Positions 27,816-37,841 of a stretch of DNA of 64,000 nt are shown here, in pieces. A model generated the notes under the pieces. That model was not told the origin of the DNA. It saw nothing but the letters and a program-made list of their open reading frames with translations, and searched no databases. The position numbers were made by a program, and so were the translations under genes. This DNA is from Gracilibacillus caseinilyticus. Its GTDB lineage: Bacteria > Bacillota > Bacilli > Bacillales > Amphibacillaceae. Positions within the stretch are counted from its first letter, which is position 1. Each line of letters starts with the position of its first letter. The stretch lies in the NCBI RefSeq assembly GCF_022919115.1, contig NZ_CP095072.1:1798001-1862000 (forward strand), written 5' to 3'.

Positions 27816-28859
27816 ATGATCCAATCTATTATGAAATCTAGGCTGCTTTGGCCAATTGTAATTTTAATACTAATTTTGCTTATCAATTTATTTTTTGATA
27901 GTAATTTCTTCTCCGTGGAGGTCAGAAATGGTCATCTGACGGGAAGCTTGATTGATATTTTGAATCGTGGGGCACCATTGATCTTGATATCGATTGGTAT
28001 GACATTAGTTATTGCTACAAAAGGCATCGATTTAAGTGTTGGATCTGTGATTGCTATGGCAGGTGCAATCGGCTCTATGAGCATTGCGGGATCGGAAGGA
28101 GCGGGATTGGCTCCAATATTTATCGCAATTGGGTTAACTTTATTGATTTGTACACTTGTAGGAGGTTGGAACGGGCTATTGGTATCACGCATAGGTGTAC
28201 AGCCGATTGTAGCCACCTTAATATTAATGGTAGCCGGTCGAGGAATAGCGCAATTAATTACTGGTGGTCAAATCACAACTGTATATTATGAACCCTATTC
28301 ATTTATTGGTGGTGGTTATTTATTTACGTTACCATTCTCTGTTTTTATTGTAGCAGCTGTTCTGATATTAGCAGTTGTTTTAACAAGGAAAACAGCACTT
28401 GGATTGTTCATTGAATCGGTAGGGTCGAACCCAAATGCCAGTCGACTAGCTGGGATCAATTCCAAAAATATTATGCTGATGGTGTATATGTTTTCTGGCT
28501 TTTGTGCTGGTGTTGGTGGTTTGATTTTATCATCCAATGTCATGAGTGCAGATGGTAATAATGCTGGACTGTGGTTCGAATTAGATGCAATTCTAGCTGT
28601 TGTAATCGGCGGCACTTCGTTAATGGGCGGACGTTTCTATTTAATTGGTACCGTAATTGGGGCGTTAATCATACAAAGCCTCACAACAACCATTTATTCC
28701 ATCGGTGTACCTGCCGAGACGAATCTGGTCGTAAAAGCAGTTGTTGTCTTGATTGTTTGCTTATTACAATCGCCAGAATTCCGCAAAAGAGTATTTGGAA
28801 TCGGAAAAGTAAAACGTAAAGGAGAACAAAAAGCAAGAGAGGGTGTGACTTTACCATGA
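27816..28859 (+). CDS. Sugar ABC transporter permease (YtfT-like)
   Basis: This 347-residue membrane protein has about 8-10 hydrophobic segments and the branched-chain/ribose permease signature: GMTLVIATKGIDLSVGSVIAMAGA near 60-83 and AVVIGGTSLMGG near 260. It begins one base after the ATPase stop. It ends overlapping the next permease start by 4 bp (ATGA). Having two different permeases is the hallmark of the YtfT/YjfF (and Shewanella AraWZ-like) subclass. Confidence 0.92.
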   Translation: MIQSIMKSRLLWPIVILILILLINLFFDSNFFSVEVRNGHLTGSLIDILNRGAPLILISIGMTLVIATKGIDLSVGSVIAMAGAIGSMSIAGSEGAGLAPIFIAIGLTLLICTLVGGWNGLLVSRIGVQPIVATLILMVAGRGIAQLITGGQITTVYYEPYSFIGGGYLFTLPFSVFIVAAVLILAVVLTRKTALGLFIESVGSNPNASRLAGINSKNIMLMVYMFSGFCAGVGGLILSSNVMSADGNNAGLWFELDAILAVVIGGTSLMGGRFYLIGTVIGALIIQSLTTTIYSIGVPAETNLVVKAVVVLIVCLLQSPEFRKRVFGIGKVKRKGEQKAREGVTLP

Positions 28860-29842
28860 TCAACCGATTATCACTGGATTATAAACAACTACCATTAATA
28901 GCAACGATTTCTTTGTTTGTTCTCATGTTTAGTTTTGGTTCTGTTCGATATACCGGATTTTTTTCCGCACAGGTTTTTCTTAATTTATTCATTGATAATG
29001 CTTTTCTTATTGTAATAGCAGTTGGAATGACCTTTGTCATTATATCTGGTGGGATAGACTTATCTGTTGGTTCTGTCATTGCTTTAACAAGTATGGTTGC
29101 AGCAAGTCTAACTATGTCTGCACAATGGTCCCCATTCATTGTTATACCAATAAGTTTGTTAATTGGAACGGTGTTAGGTCTCGTTCAAGGTTCACTTATT
29201 CACTTTTATAATCTGCAGCCATTTATTGTCACCTTAGCAGGTATGTTTCTCGCACGAGGGCTTAGCTATGTCATTAGTGTAGAGACGATTGCCATTGATC
29301 ACCCTTTTTTCAGTTATATGGCAAGTACACGTATCCCTTTGCCAGGGGATACCTTTATTTCGATAAGTGTAATCATTGCATTAATCATTGTTGCTATTGC
29401 AGTCTTCATTGGTCATTCTACCAAATTTGGTCGTACTGTCTATGCCATTGGAGGTAGCGAACAATCGGCTATGCTAATGGGTCTGCCAGTAGGAAAGACG
29501 AAAGTGTTGATTTATACGTTCAGCGGTTTCTGTGCATCGTTAGCTGGATTAATTTTCACATTTTACATGTTATCGGGCTATGGTTTACATGCAAATGGTA
29601 TGGAGCTAGATACGATTGCCGCTGTAGTAATTGGCGGTACCTTATTAACTGGAGGCGCAGGCTATGTAGCAGGTAGTGTAGTGGGCGTACTAATTCTAGG
29701 GGTTATTCAAACGATCATCGTGTTTGAAGGCACTTTAAGTTCTTGGTGGACAAAGATCGCGATCGGCGTTTTGTTGCTGTTATTTATTGTTTTGCAACGA
29801 GTTATTGTGTTAAGAAGTGAAAAGAAACAAGGAAATCAATAA
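28856..29842 (+). CDS. yjfF: Sugar ABC transporter permease (YjfF-like)
   Basis: This 328-residue partner permease belongs to the same family as the preceding gene: GMTFVIISGGIDLSVGSVIALTS near 60-82, LQPFIVTLAGMFLARGLSYV, AAVVIGGTLLTGG. Its start overlaps the upstream gene by 4 bp, so translation is coupled. It completes the importer. A 14-bp stem-loop follows at 29972 rather than a clear terminator, so read-through into the GH43 genes is possible. Confidence 0.92.
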   Translation: MINRLSLDYKQLPLIATISLFVLMFSFGSVRYTGFFSAQVFLNLFIDNAFLIVIAVGMTFVIISGGIDLSVGSVIALTSMVAASLTMSAQWSPFIVIPISLLIGTVLGLVQGSLIHFYNLQPFIVTLAGMFLARGLSYVISVETIAIDHPFFSYMASTRIPLPGDTFISISVIIALIIVAIAVFIGHSTKFGRTVYAIGGSEQSAMLMGLPVGKTKVLIYTFSGFCASLAGLIFTFYMLSGYGLHANGMELDTIAAVVIGGTLLTGGAGYVAGSVVGVLILGVIQTIIVFEGTLSSWWTKIAIGVLLLLFIVLQRVIVLRSEKKQGNQ

Positions 29843-29971
29843 TAGTTTTCTCTATATATTCGGTTAACTGGATGATTGGTATCGAACGTAATACTTGATT
29901 AGCATTCACGGAAATACTTATTGAAGATGCGGAGAAATTCACTAGTATTTTTTCTTTGATTCAACATCAGT

Positions 29972-30008
29972 AGAACATGCATGAATGGTTATAGTTCATG
30001 CGTGTTCT
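29972..30008 (+). other. Stem-loop upstream of the GH43 genes
   Basis: AGAACATGCATGAA and TTCATGCGTGTTCT pair over 14 bp with one wobble. Only CTCTGTTAG follows, so it is a weak terminator or an RNA-processing/attenuation structure between transporter and enzyme genes. Confidence 0.6.
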
Positions 30009-30052
30009 CTGTTAGACAAATAGTAAAACTAATGAAAGGGAGGAAATGGGAG

Positions 30053-32257
30053 ATGTATAAGAAAATAATTGTAATGATGGCTTTTTTTTTGACGGTTAGC
30101 ATAGGTACGGCTATATCTGTACAAGCAGATAATCCGGTAATTAAAGATGAATTCTCAGCAGATCCAGCAGCGATTTCTCACAATGGTAAAGCCTACTTGT
30201 ATACCGGGCATGATGAAGCTGCTGTAGATGGTAATTTCTTTGTTTTAAAGGAATGGAGTATCTATTCTTCAACAGATTTAAACAATTGGAAGCGTGAAGG
30301 AGCGTTACCAAGAACAGCGTTTTCTTGGGCAAAGAATGATTCTGCCTGGGCTTCACAGGTTATTGAGCGAAATGGAAAATTTTATTGGTATGTAACGGTT
30401 TTTAATGGGGATGCTGACGATCCAGGCTATTCGATTGGTGTAGCGCAATCAGATGATCCTGTATCTGGTTGGGAGGATGCACGGAATGAACCATTAGTTT
30501 CAGCAAGTATGACAGAAGATCCTGCTTCAATGGGGGCTGAACCATGGGATGACATTGATCCAACGGTATTTATTGATGAAGATGGTCAAGCCTATCTTTA
30601 CTGGGGAAATACGCATCTATATTATGCAAAGCTAAAAGAAAATATGATCGAACTAGAGGGGGACATTCATCGCCTCGACATTCAGAATATTCCTGGCACT
30701 TTTACAGAAGCACCGTGGTTACATGAACATAATGGAATATATTATTTAAGCTTTGCGATGAATTATCCAGAAGAATTGGCATATGCAACAAGTGATAGTC
30801 CAGAAGGCCCCTGGGAATATCAAGGGCTGTTAATGGATACATTGCCAGGCAGTGCAACGAGTCATCCTGCTATATTAGACTTTCAAGGCCAAAGTTATTT
30901 TATTTATCATACGGCAGCTTTACCAACTGGTGGCGAGTACAGAAGGTCTGTTTCCATCGAAAAACTACACTATAATCCTGATGGAACGATTCGAAAGATG
31001 ATTCCGACTGCCTCTGGTTTTGACGAGAATAGTTATGCAATTCAATCATTTGATCAATCACGCTTCGTTCGCCATCTAGATAATGGATTAAGAGCTGACC
31101 CTGTAGAAGGAGATACTTACGACTTTAAGTGGCATGTTGTAGCAGGACTTGCTGAGGAAACAGAAGGTTCTGTGTCTTTTCAATCAGAAAATAATCCTGG
31201 CAATTATTTGGTGAGAGACGGAACTTCACTCACGCTAGCGAAAGATGATGGAACAGATAGTTTTGCAGAACGCGCAACATTTATACAAGAGGAAGGGTTG
31301 GCTGATAGTAGTTGGAGTTCCTATAAGACCTTACATGACGAACTGTATATGACCAAAACAAGCAGTAACGTATTATCTCTCCAAGCAGAGAATGCCATTT
31401 CAGATCCATCAAATGCAACCTTTCGAATACAGAATGCTGATGCTAAAGAAGTAAGCGTTTCCCAAGATTCGCTTGCCATAATTGCTGGATCGACTGCTGA
31501 GATATCTGCACAGGTATTACCGAAGGTTGCTCTTAACGACAAAATAGCCGTTCATGTGGAGAATCAGAATATTGTCGAGGTGGGATCAACAGACCAGCAA
31601 TCAGACAAAACAGATATCACCTTAAAAGGCAAACAAGCAGGAATGACTACAGTTACTTTATCTTCGCTAGATGGTAACCATCAAACAGTGATAACTGTAG
31701 AAGTACAGCAGATAGAAGAGGACTCTTTTGGTCTAGAAGATGTATCGATTTCCGCTAATTCTACTACCAAAGATGTTGAAGTTTCAGGATCTATTAGTCA
31801 TTCTTCGCGCGGCGATGTCACAATAAAAGTAGTTGATCCAGAGGGGGAAGTTGATTTTCTTGATCAAGTATCTTCAACGGATGACGGTAGATTTGCAATA
31901 AACTTCATGTTGAACAGTCAGACAGCTGGAAAATATCTTGTATCACTAGGTATTAACGAAAACGATCCCTACCAAACTAGTTTTACGTTAAGTAATCCTG
32001 ATTCAACTGAAGGTGGATCGAATGATAACCAAAATGAACAAGACGAAACAGAAAATGAAACAAATAAGAACGACACGAATAACGATACTTCAGGAAAAGG
32101 TAACGCGGAGCAAGAAACGAATCATGAAACAGAAGAAAATCATGATTTGCCAGATACAGCTACTAATCTATTTCAATTGCTAATGATTGGCGGCTTGCTA
32201 ATTGTGACTGGTTTGATGTTTGTAGTTGTTCATATAAGAAAGGAGAATACCGAATGA
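30053..32257 (+). CDS. Wall-anchored GH43 arabinofuranosidase/xylosidase-type enzyme with arabinose-binding domain and LPDTA anchor
   Basis: This 734-residue exoenzyme has a signal peptide (about 1-25, ending VQA). The GH43 five-blade catalytic domain (about 28-330) shows the three acidic residues in context: DPAAISHNGKAYL (base), DDIDPTVFIDEDG (pKa modulator) and FTEAPWLHEHNG (acid). An AbfB-like arabinose-binding domain follows (about 345-470; SRFVRHLDNGLRAD, NYLVRDGTSLTL). Then come two Ig-like domains, a Glu/Asn linker, LPDTA, a membrane span and a basic end. The predicted role is trimming arabinose side chains at the cell surface. ATG 30053 (MYKKIIV) is chosen for its AGGGAGG. The 24-codon upstream extension is unsupported. 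It overlaps the next gene by 4 bp. Confidence 0.88.
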   Translation: MYKKIIVMMAFFLTVSIGTAISVQADNPVIKDEFSADPAAISHNGKAYLYTGHDEAAVDGNFFVLKEWSIYSSTDLNNWKREGALPRTAFSWAKNDSAWASQVIERNGKFYWYVTVFNGDADDPGYSIGVAQSDDPVSGWEDARNEPLVSASMTEDPASMGAEPWDDIDPTVFIDEDGQAYLYWGNTHLYYAKLKENMIELEGDIHRLDIQNIPGTFTEAPWLHEHNGIYYLSFAMNYPEELAYATSDSPEGPWEYQGLLMDTLPGSATSHPAILDFQGQSYFIYHTAALPTGGEYRRSVSIEKLHYNPDGTIRKMIPTASGFDENSYAIQSFDQSRFVRHLDNGLRADPVEGDTYDFKWHVVAGLAEETEGSVSFQSENNPGNYLVRDGTSLTLAKDDGTDSFAERATFIQEEGLADSSWSSYKTLHDELYMTKTSSNVLSLQAENAISDPSNATFRIQNADAKEVSVSQDSLAIIAGSTAEISAQVLPKVALNDKIAVHVENQNIVEVGSTDQQSDKTDITLKGKQAGMTTVTLSSLDGNHQTVITVEVQQIEEDSFGLEDVSISANSTTKDVEVSGSISHSSRGDVTIKVVDPEGEVDFLDQVSSTDDGRFAINFMLNSQTAGKYLVSLGINENDPYQTSFTLSNPDSTEGGSNDNQNEQDETENETNKNDTNNDTSGKGNAEQETNHETEENHDLPDTATNLFQLLMIGGLLIVTGLMFVVVHIRKENTE

Positions 32258-35200
32258 AAAAACTACTAATTTTTTTGATGGTGATCTCTTTAGTTATTTG
32301 TCCTTTTCCAGTAAATAATTCGACTAGCTTAGCGGTAGAAGAGACGACGTTGGATGAGGGTTTAATGTTACATTACGATTTTGAATATGCATCAGGTAAT
32401 ATCATTGAGGATAAGAGTGGTAATAATCAAAATGGTGAGTTAATGAATGATGCAACACTAGTTGATGATGAAAAAGGTGGCGCACTATCGTTAGATGGTG
32501 ATCAAGATTATGCGTTATTGCCTGCTGGTCTTTTAGATGGATTGGAAGACGTAACGATTAGTACTTGGGTAAAAATAAAAAATCATAAGGATTGGGCGAC
32601 AGTATATTCATTAGGTAATTTTATTGATGAGGAAAACACGGACTATGCAATAAATTACGCCACCAAACAAGCGAATTCTAAAAATGGTTCTCTTGAATTG
32701 TTTGGTTCCTATCCTTTTCCTAATTTGGAAACAGGTGCGATTACTGAAGGAGAGTGGGCACATGTAACAACTGTGATTAAAGACCAACAATTACATCATT
32801 ATATTAACGGTATTGAGCAAGGATCGATCGACATTGGTATTGATGCTGGAGACATTCATGTAGCGCACAATCGTTATATTGGTTTTCATGCCATGCCACA
32901 TGAGCAAGTAGAAGGGAAAGGGTTAGATGGGCTCGTCTCAGATTTTCGTATTTATAATCGGGCTTTATCGCTAAATGAAATTCGTACTTTAGCTGATTTT
33001 GAATTTAACATTAGTGAAATTGACGAGGTGAACATTAGTACTGCAGTGGGTTCCATGCCAGTGTTACCTGATGAGGTCACGGTCCATTATCCGAATCAAG
33101 TAACAGATACTGTAGCTGTTACTTGGGATGAAGTAGCTCTTGAAGATTATCAGACTGCTGGCAGTTTTTCCGTAGAAGGTAAGGTTGCTGGTACAGCATT
33201 AAAAGCAAAAGCGAATGTAACTGTAAGCTCTGACCAGACTATAACGGAGAAAGAGTCTGTTGTGACCTATACGTTTCAAGGTAATCAGCCCAATCTGCCA
33301 AATCAAATAGATGTAACTTACTCAGACAACTCTATTGGTCAAGTTCCGGTTACTTGGGAAGAAATTTCGCAAGAGCAATTAGACAAAGCGGGAAATCACT
33401 TTACCGTAGAGGGCACAATCGAAGGAATGAATGAAACAGTTTCTGCGACGGTTTATGTTACTGCAAATGTTCAAGCAGATTTGATAACGTGGTATAGCTT
33501 TGATCAAGCCCAAGGAAAAGCAATATTAGATGTTTCGGGAAACGATCGACATGCCACACTCGTTAATAATGCAAGCTTAATGGAAACAGAAAAAGGGGGA
33601 GCAGTAAATTTAGATGGTGATCAAGATTATGTAATGATGCCTGCAGGTCTTTTTCAAGATGTGGATAACATAACCATTAGCAGTTGGATGAAAGTAGATA
33701 CAGCGAAGGACTGGGCATCATTGTATGCGTTTGGGAATTGGGACCAAGGTTATGCGATCAATTATGCCTTAAAGCAAGCAGGCAGAGATGATGGAATGCT
33801 TGAATTATTTCAGCCAGGTGAATCCTTTAAACAATTAACAGTGAATCCAATTACAGAAAATGAATGGATACATGTAGCAACAGTGATTAAGGATCAACAA
33901 TTGACTCATTATCTGAATGGTATTTCTCAAGGAACAATTGATATCGGTCTTGATGCTAGTGATATTGAGGTAGATGCTAACCGTTTTATCGGTTTTCATG
34001 CTATGTCACATGAGCAAGTAGAAGGGAAAGGGTTAGATGGTCAAGTTGCTGATTTTCGTATTTATGATAACGGCTTAACAGAATCTGAGATTCAAAAAGT
34101 AATCAACGAATCGTTAACAGACCAAGAAGCAGTATCAAGAGCAGTTGCGAATTTTGAACTGGGTGATATGTCAGCAGTCATCCATGATATTAATTTACCC
34201 CGTAATGCGACAAACGGTGTAGCAATCAGTTGGAAATCTGATAAGTCAGCAGTTATCGATGATTCAGGAGAAGTCAATAGACCGGGACATGATCAACAAA
34301 ATACAAAAGTAACAATGACCGCCACATTTTCGCGTGGAAAGGTAAGTCAAACGAAGTCTTTCGATGTGCATGTATTGGCTGATAATATGAAATCAATCGA
34401 AGAAGTAACCGCGATTACACCACCAAATCATCCGCCTGCACTGCCAGAAACAGTGAAGGTAACGTATTATGATGGAACGATAGGCAGTCAAAAAGTAGAA
34501 TGGGAAATGATCGATAGTCGTCAATTAACAGAAGAGGAATCTCCATATACATTGAGTGGTACCGTGTATGGTACAGATATTCGTGCAAAAGCTGTAATAC
34601 ATGTCGCACAATTAGACTATACTGAGGATGTACAACTGAAAACGAACATCGGTGTGGAACCTGAATTGCCATCCACTGTCACTGCACATTACACAAATGG
34701 TATGACCGATGAAATCGCAGTAGACTGGAGTGAGATGAATCCAGCACAATATTCTAATGCAGGATCATTTACGGTAACTGGTACAGCAGCTAAATACATG
34801 TATTCTAATCCATTAATAGAACAGCGTGCCGATCCTAATATTTATAAACATACAGATGGCAATTATTATTTTACTGCCTCGGTCCCTGAATATAATCGGA
34901 TCATTATGAGAAAGGCGAAAACGATTGAAGGCTTGGCGACAGCTGAAGAAAAAATTATTTGGGAAGCACACGAATCTGGGGATCAGGCCGCACATATTTG
35001 GGCACCAGAAATTCATTATGTTAATAATAAATGGTATATTTATTATGCAGCGGGTGCCTCAGATGATATTTGGCGCATTAGACCATATGCATTAGAGAAT
35101 ACTAGTGCGGATCCAATGGAAGGTGACTGGGTAGAAAAAGGTATGATACAGAAGTCAGCTGAAGATACATTCTCTTTTACTACGTTTTCATTAGATGCCA

Positions 35201-36114
35201 CATCTTTTGAGCATAATGGCAAACGATATTACATTTGGGCACAAAAAGATGGAGGGGCTTCTAATTTATACATGGCTGAAATGGAAAATGGTTATACGAT
35301 AAAAGGAGAACCAGTGCTTTTATCAACACCGGATTATGCGTGGGAACGTATTGGCTTTTGGGTGAACGAAGGTCCTGATGTCATGAAAAGAAATGGGAAA
35401 ATATTCATTTCGTATTCAGCTAGTGCAACAGATAGTAATTATAAAATAGGCCTTCTAACAGCAGATGAAGACAGTGATATGATGGATCCAGCTTCCTGGA
35501 CGAAGTCACCAGAACCTGTAATGGAAAGTAATGAATCGACAGGCCAATATGGTCCGGGTCATAGTACTTTTACTGTGGCAGAAGATGGTGAAACAGATAT
35601 CTTAGTTTATCATGCTCGTTCTTACAAAGAAATCGAGGGCGATCCATTATATGATCCCAATCGTCATACACGAGTGAAAGTATTAGAGTGGAACGAGGAT
35701 GGAACACCAGCATTCGGTATTCCAAGCGGTGATGGACTGGTAAACGGACCGACTGTTGATGTCTCAGCAACTGTAGAAGTAAGCGATATGTCGGTAATTC
35801 GTGTAGACCAACAGTTTAATCTAGATAAATTAATGGCAAATGAGACGTTAACTACGCAGCTCACTTTGAAAAATGGCTCAGAGGCTGAGGAAGAACTGAC
35901 TGCTATTATTGCGTTATATAACGAAGACAATCAGATGATCGATTGGAAAGAGAAGGCAGTCACCTTAGGAGCTGATCAAGAAAAATCGCTGGAACTGAGT
36001 CTCGATTTACCAAACGATGTTACCAACCACCGAGTGAAAGTAATGACCTGGCGTGGAAAAAATGTAGAATCAAGCTCCATGCAGCCAATCTCACAAGTGT
36101 TTACACTAGATTAA
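32254..36114 (+). CDS. Secreted modular GH43 alpha-L-arabinofuranosidase with duplicated LamG domains
   Basis: The 1286-residue protein has a signal peptide (1-29), LamG-like domain 1 (about 30-245), two Big_4-type Ig repeats (about 255-405) and LamG 2 (about 410-620). LamG 2 is clearly a duplicate: DGDQDYALLPAGL versus DGDQDYVMMPAGL, and HEQVEGKGLDG occurs in both. An atrophied Ig (620-705), two more Big_4-type repeats (710-845) and GH43 (about 849-1165) follow. The GH43 has RADPNIYKHTDGNYYF (base Asp about 860), SLDATSFEHNGKRYY and WVNEGPDVMKRNGK. A beta-rich C-terminal domain ends the protein. There is no LPxTG. The GH43 part starts MYSNPLIEQRADP, as stand-alone enzymes do, suggesting fusion. 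ATGA overlap couples it to the upstream gene. Confidence 0.88.
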   Translation: MKKLLIFLMVISLVICPFPVNNSTSLAVEETTLDEGLMLHYDFEYASGNIIEDKSGNNQNGELMNDATLVDDEKGGALSLDGDQDYALLPAGLLDGLEDVTISTWVKIKNHKDWATVYSLGNFIDEENTDYAINYATKQANSKNGSLELFGSYPFPNLETGAITEGEWAHVTTVIKDQQLHHYINGIEQGSIDIGIDAGDIHVAHNRYIGFHAMPHEQVEGKGLDGLVSDFRIYNRALSLNEIRTLADFEFNISEIDEVNISTAVGSMPVLPDEVTVHYPNQVTDTVAVTWDEVALEDYQTAGSFSVEGKVAGTALKAKANVTVSSDQTITEKESVVTYTFQGNQPNLPNQIDVTYSDNSIGQVPVTWEEISQEQLDKAGNHFTVEGTIEGMNETVSATVYVTANVQADLITWYSFDQAQGKAILDVSGNDRHATLVNNASLMETEKGGAVNLDGDQDYVMMPAGLFQDVDNITISSWMKVDTAKDWASLYAFGNWDQGYAINYALKQAGRDDGMLELFQPGESFKQLTVNPITENEWIHVATVIKDQQLTHYLNGISQGTIDIGLDASDIEVDANRFIGFHAMSHEQVEGKGLDGQVADFRIYDNGLTESEIQKVINESLTDQEAVSRAVANFELGDMSAVIHDINLPRNATNGVAISWKSDKSAVIDDSGEVNRPGHDQQNTKVTMTATFSRGKVSQTKSFDVHVLADNMKSIEEVTAITPPNHPPALPETVKVTYYDGTIGSQKVEWEMIDSRQLTEEESPYTLSGTVYGTDIRAKAVIHVAQLDYTEDVQLKTNIGVEPELPSTVTAHYTNGMTDEIAVDWSEMNPAQYSNAGSFTVTGTAAKYMYSNPLIEQRADPNIYKHTDGNYYFTASVPEYNRIIMRKAKTIEGLATAEEKIIWEAHESGDQAAHIWAPEIHYVNNKWYIYYAAGASDDIWRIRPYALENTSADPMEGDWVEKGMIQKSAEDTFSFTTFSLDATSFEHNGKRYYIWAQKDGGASNLYMAEMENGYTIKGEPVLLSTPDYAWERIGFWVNEGPDVMKRNGKIFISYSASATDSNYKIGLLTADEDSDMMDPASWTKSPEPVMESNESTGQYGPGHSTFTVAEDGETDILVYHARSYKEIEGDPLYDPNRHTRVKVLEWNEDGTPAFGIPSGDGLVNGPTVDVSATVEVSDMSVIRVDQQFNLDKLMANETLTTQLTLKNGSEAEEELTAIIALYNEDNQMIDWKEKAVTLGADQEKSLELSLDLPNDVTNHRVKVMTWRGKNVESSSMQPISQVFTLD

Positions 36115-36121
36115 TGGAACA

Positions 36122-36155
36122 AACTTCTCTGTCCTTTAGGCAGAGAAGTTTTTTT
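36122..36155 (+). terminator. Terminator of the GH43 operon
   Basis: AACTTCTCTG and CAGAGAAGTT form a perfect 10-bp stem followed by a T run, 8 bp after the stop. From here to 36454 I see no gene, only unstructured sequence. Confidence 0.93.
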
Positions 36156-36454
36156 GATCACCAGAAAGTATATGATTACCTCATTAAAGCCGAATGACAA
36201 CAATTTTTGCTTAAGACGCATTATAGGTACCTATATATTTTTAGTTCGGGGGAAGAAGCTGAAACGAGGCTGCTTTACGTTCATGAGTACTTTTAATTGT
36301 TGTGGACAGATATTGTGTTTTCCAGTGATGCACGGATATTTTTATCTTGTCTAGCATAGATACATCTGCTGCATCCCAGTTCCTGTTCTTTCTTCTCTAA
36401 ATCTTCTAAAACAAATAAATTCAAAAACATTTAAAACATTTCACAGATTAAGAG

Positions 36455-36521
36455 TTGCTATTTTTGGATAAATATCTTATAATCTTAACAACGTTGTTAT
36501 TTAAATTTGCAAACGATTACA
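36455..36521 (+). promoter_or_regulatory. Promoter with LacI-type operator and perfect cre box
   Basis: TTGCTA (36455-36460) and TATAAT (36478-36483) are 17 bp apart. AACAACGTTGTT (36486-36497) is a perfect 12-bp palindrome at the expected transcription start. TTGCAAACGATTACA (36507-36521) fits the cre consensus at every position. A local LacI-family repressor plus CcpA repression is implied. No repressor gene is in the window. Confidence 0.8.
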
Positions 36522-36546
36522 AAAACTTACATTGGGAGTGTTCGAT

Positions 36547-37836
36547 TTGAAGAAAAAATATGTCCTAGTTGGAACTGGTGGACGTGCAGAATTCTTTTAT
36601 GGTTCGTTAGTAAGAGACTTTCAGGAAACAAGTGAATTAGTAGCTTTTTGTGATTCCAATCAAACAAGACTCGATTATGCCAATCAATTGTTAGTAGACA
36701 AATATAATGTAGAAGCAATCAATACGTATACAGCAGATCGATTCGATGAAATGATAGAAGCCGAGAAACCAGATATCGTCATCGTTACATCCATGGACAG
36801 AACACATCACCGTTATATCATCAGAGCGTTGGAATTGGGCTGTGATGCCATTACTGAAAAGCCAATGACAGTCGATGCAGAAAAAACACAAGCCATTATT
36901 GATGCGATTGAACGCACGGGACAAAATGTTAGGGTTACATTCAATTATCGTTATGCACCACATAATACCAAGATTCGTGAACTGATTCGCGATGACGTCA
37001 TTGGAAAAGTCAATTCCGTTCACTTCGAATGGGCATTAGATACACAGCATGGCGCTGATTATTTCCGTCGTTGGCACCGTGATAAGCGCAATAGCGGTGG
37101 ATTACTTGTTCATAAATCAACCCACCATTTCGACCTTGTCAACTTCTGGCTTGATACAGAGCCCGAAGTGGTATACGCTACAGGTGGACTACAGTTTTAT
37201 GGAAAAGAAAATGCCGAAGAGCGCGGTGTTACTAAGTTTTATGAACGGGCACATGGCAGTGAATACGCGAAGGACGATCCATTCGCAATTGATATGGAAT
37301 CCAATCCGCACTTAAAAGCAATGTATTTAGATGCTGAGAAAGAAGACGGCTATCACCGTGACCAGAGTGTGTTTGGTGATGGGATTAATATTGAAGATAC
37401 ATTAGGTGTCAATGTCACTTATAAAAATAAAGCGATTTTAACGTATTCTTTAAACGCGTACCTACCTTGGGAAGGATTCCAAATTGCTTTTAACGGAACA
37501 AAGGGAAGAATCGAAGTAGCAGTAAGAGAACAATCCTATATTAATTCCGGTGGAGAAAAAGGGGACGAAGGAAAATTGAAAGAGAAAGTGATTCGTGTCC
37601 TGCCAATGTTTGGCGAACCGTATGAGGTAGAAGTGGAAGAGAAAGAAGGAGGCCACGGCGGTGGTGATCCTGAATTGTTAAATGATCTATTCGGCGAACC
37701 GAAAGAAGATGAATTCCAGCGGGCAGCATCACATGTTGATGGCGCTATTTCGATCCTGACAGGTATTGCCGGGAATCAATCATTAGCAACTGGTCAAGCT
37801 GTAAAAATTAAAGATTTAGTAGATTTGAAAAGGTAA
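36547..37836 (+). CDS. Gfo/Idh/MocA-family NAD(P)-dependent oxidoreductase
   Basis: This 429-residue protein has an N-terminal Rossmann domain (YVLVGTGGRAEFF at 4-16; TSMDRTHHRYI; CDAITEKPMTVD with the conserved Glu-Lys-Pro near 104-106). The C-terminal domain carries HKSTHHFDLVNFWL. Family members oxidise sugars, inositols or glycosides. The substrate cannot be read here. It is longer than the usual 340-380 residues because of an insert near 220-270. The start TTG 36547 has GGGAG 8 bp upstream. An in-frame TTG at 36532 would swallow the RBS. Cre control indicates carbon catabolism. Confidence 0.85.
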   Translation: MKKKYVLVGTGGRAEFFYGSLVRDFQETSELVAFCDSNQTRLDYANQLLVDKYNVEAINTYTADRFDEMIEAEKPDIVIVTSMDRTHHRYIIRALELGCDAITEKPMTVDAEKTQAIIDAIERTGQNVRVTFNYRYAPHNTKIRELIRDDVIGKVNSVHFEWALDTQHGADYFRRWHRDKRNSGGLLVHKSTHHFDLVNFWLDTEPEVVYATGGLQFYGKENAEERGVTKFYERAHGSEYAKDDPFAIDMESNPHLKAMYLDAEKEDGYHRDQSVFGDGINIEDTLGVNVTYKNKAILTYSLNAYLPWEGFQIAFNGTKGRIEVAVREQSYINSGGEKGDEGKLKEKVIRVLPMFGEPYEVEVEEKEGGHGGGDPELLNDLFGEPKEDEFQRAASHVDGAISILTGIAGNQSLATGQAVKIKDLVDLKR

Positions 37837-37841
37837 AATTA

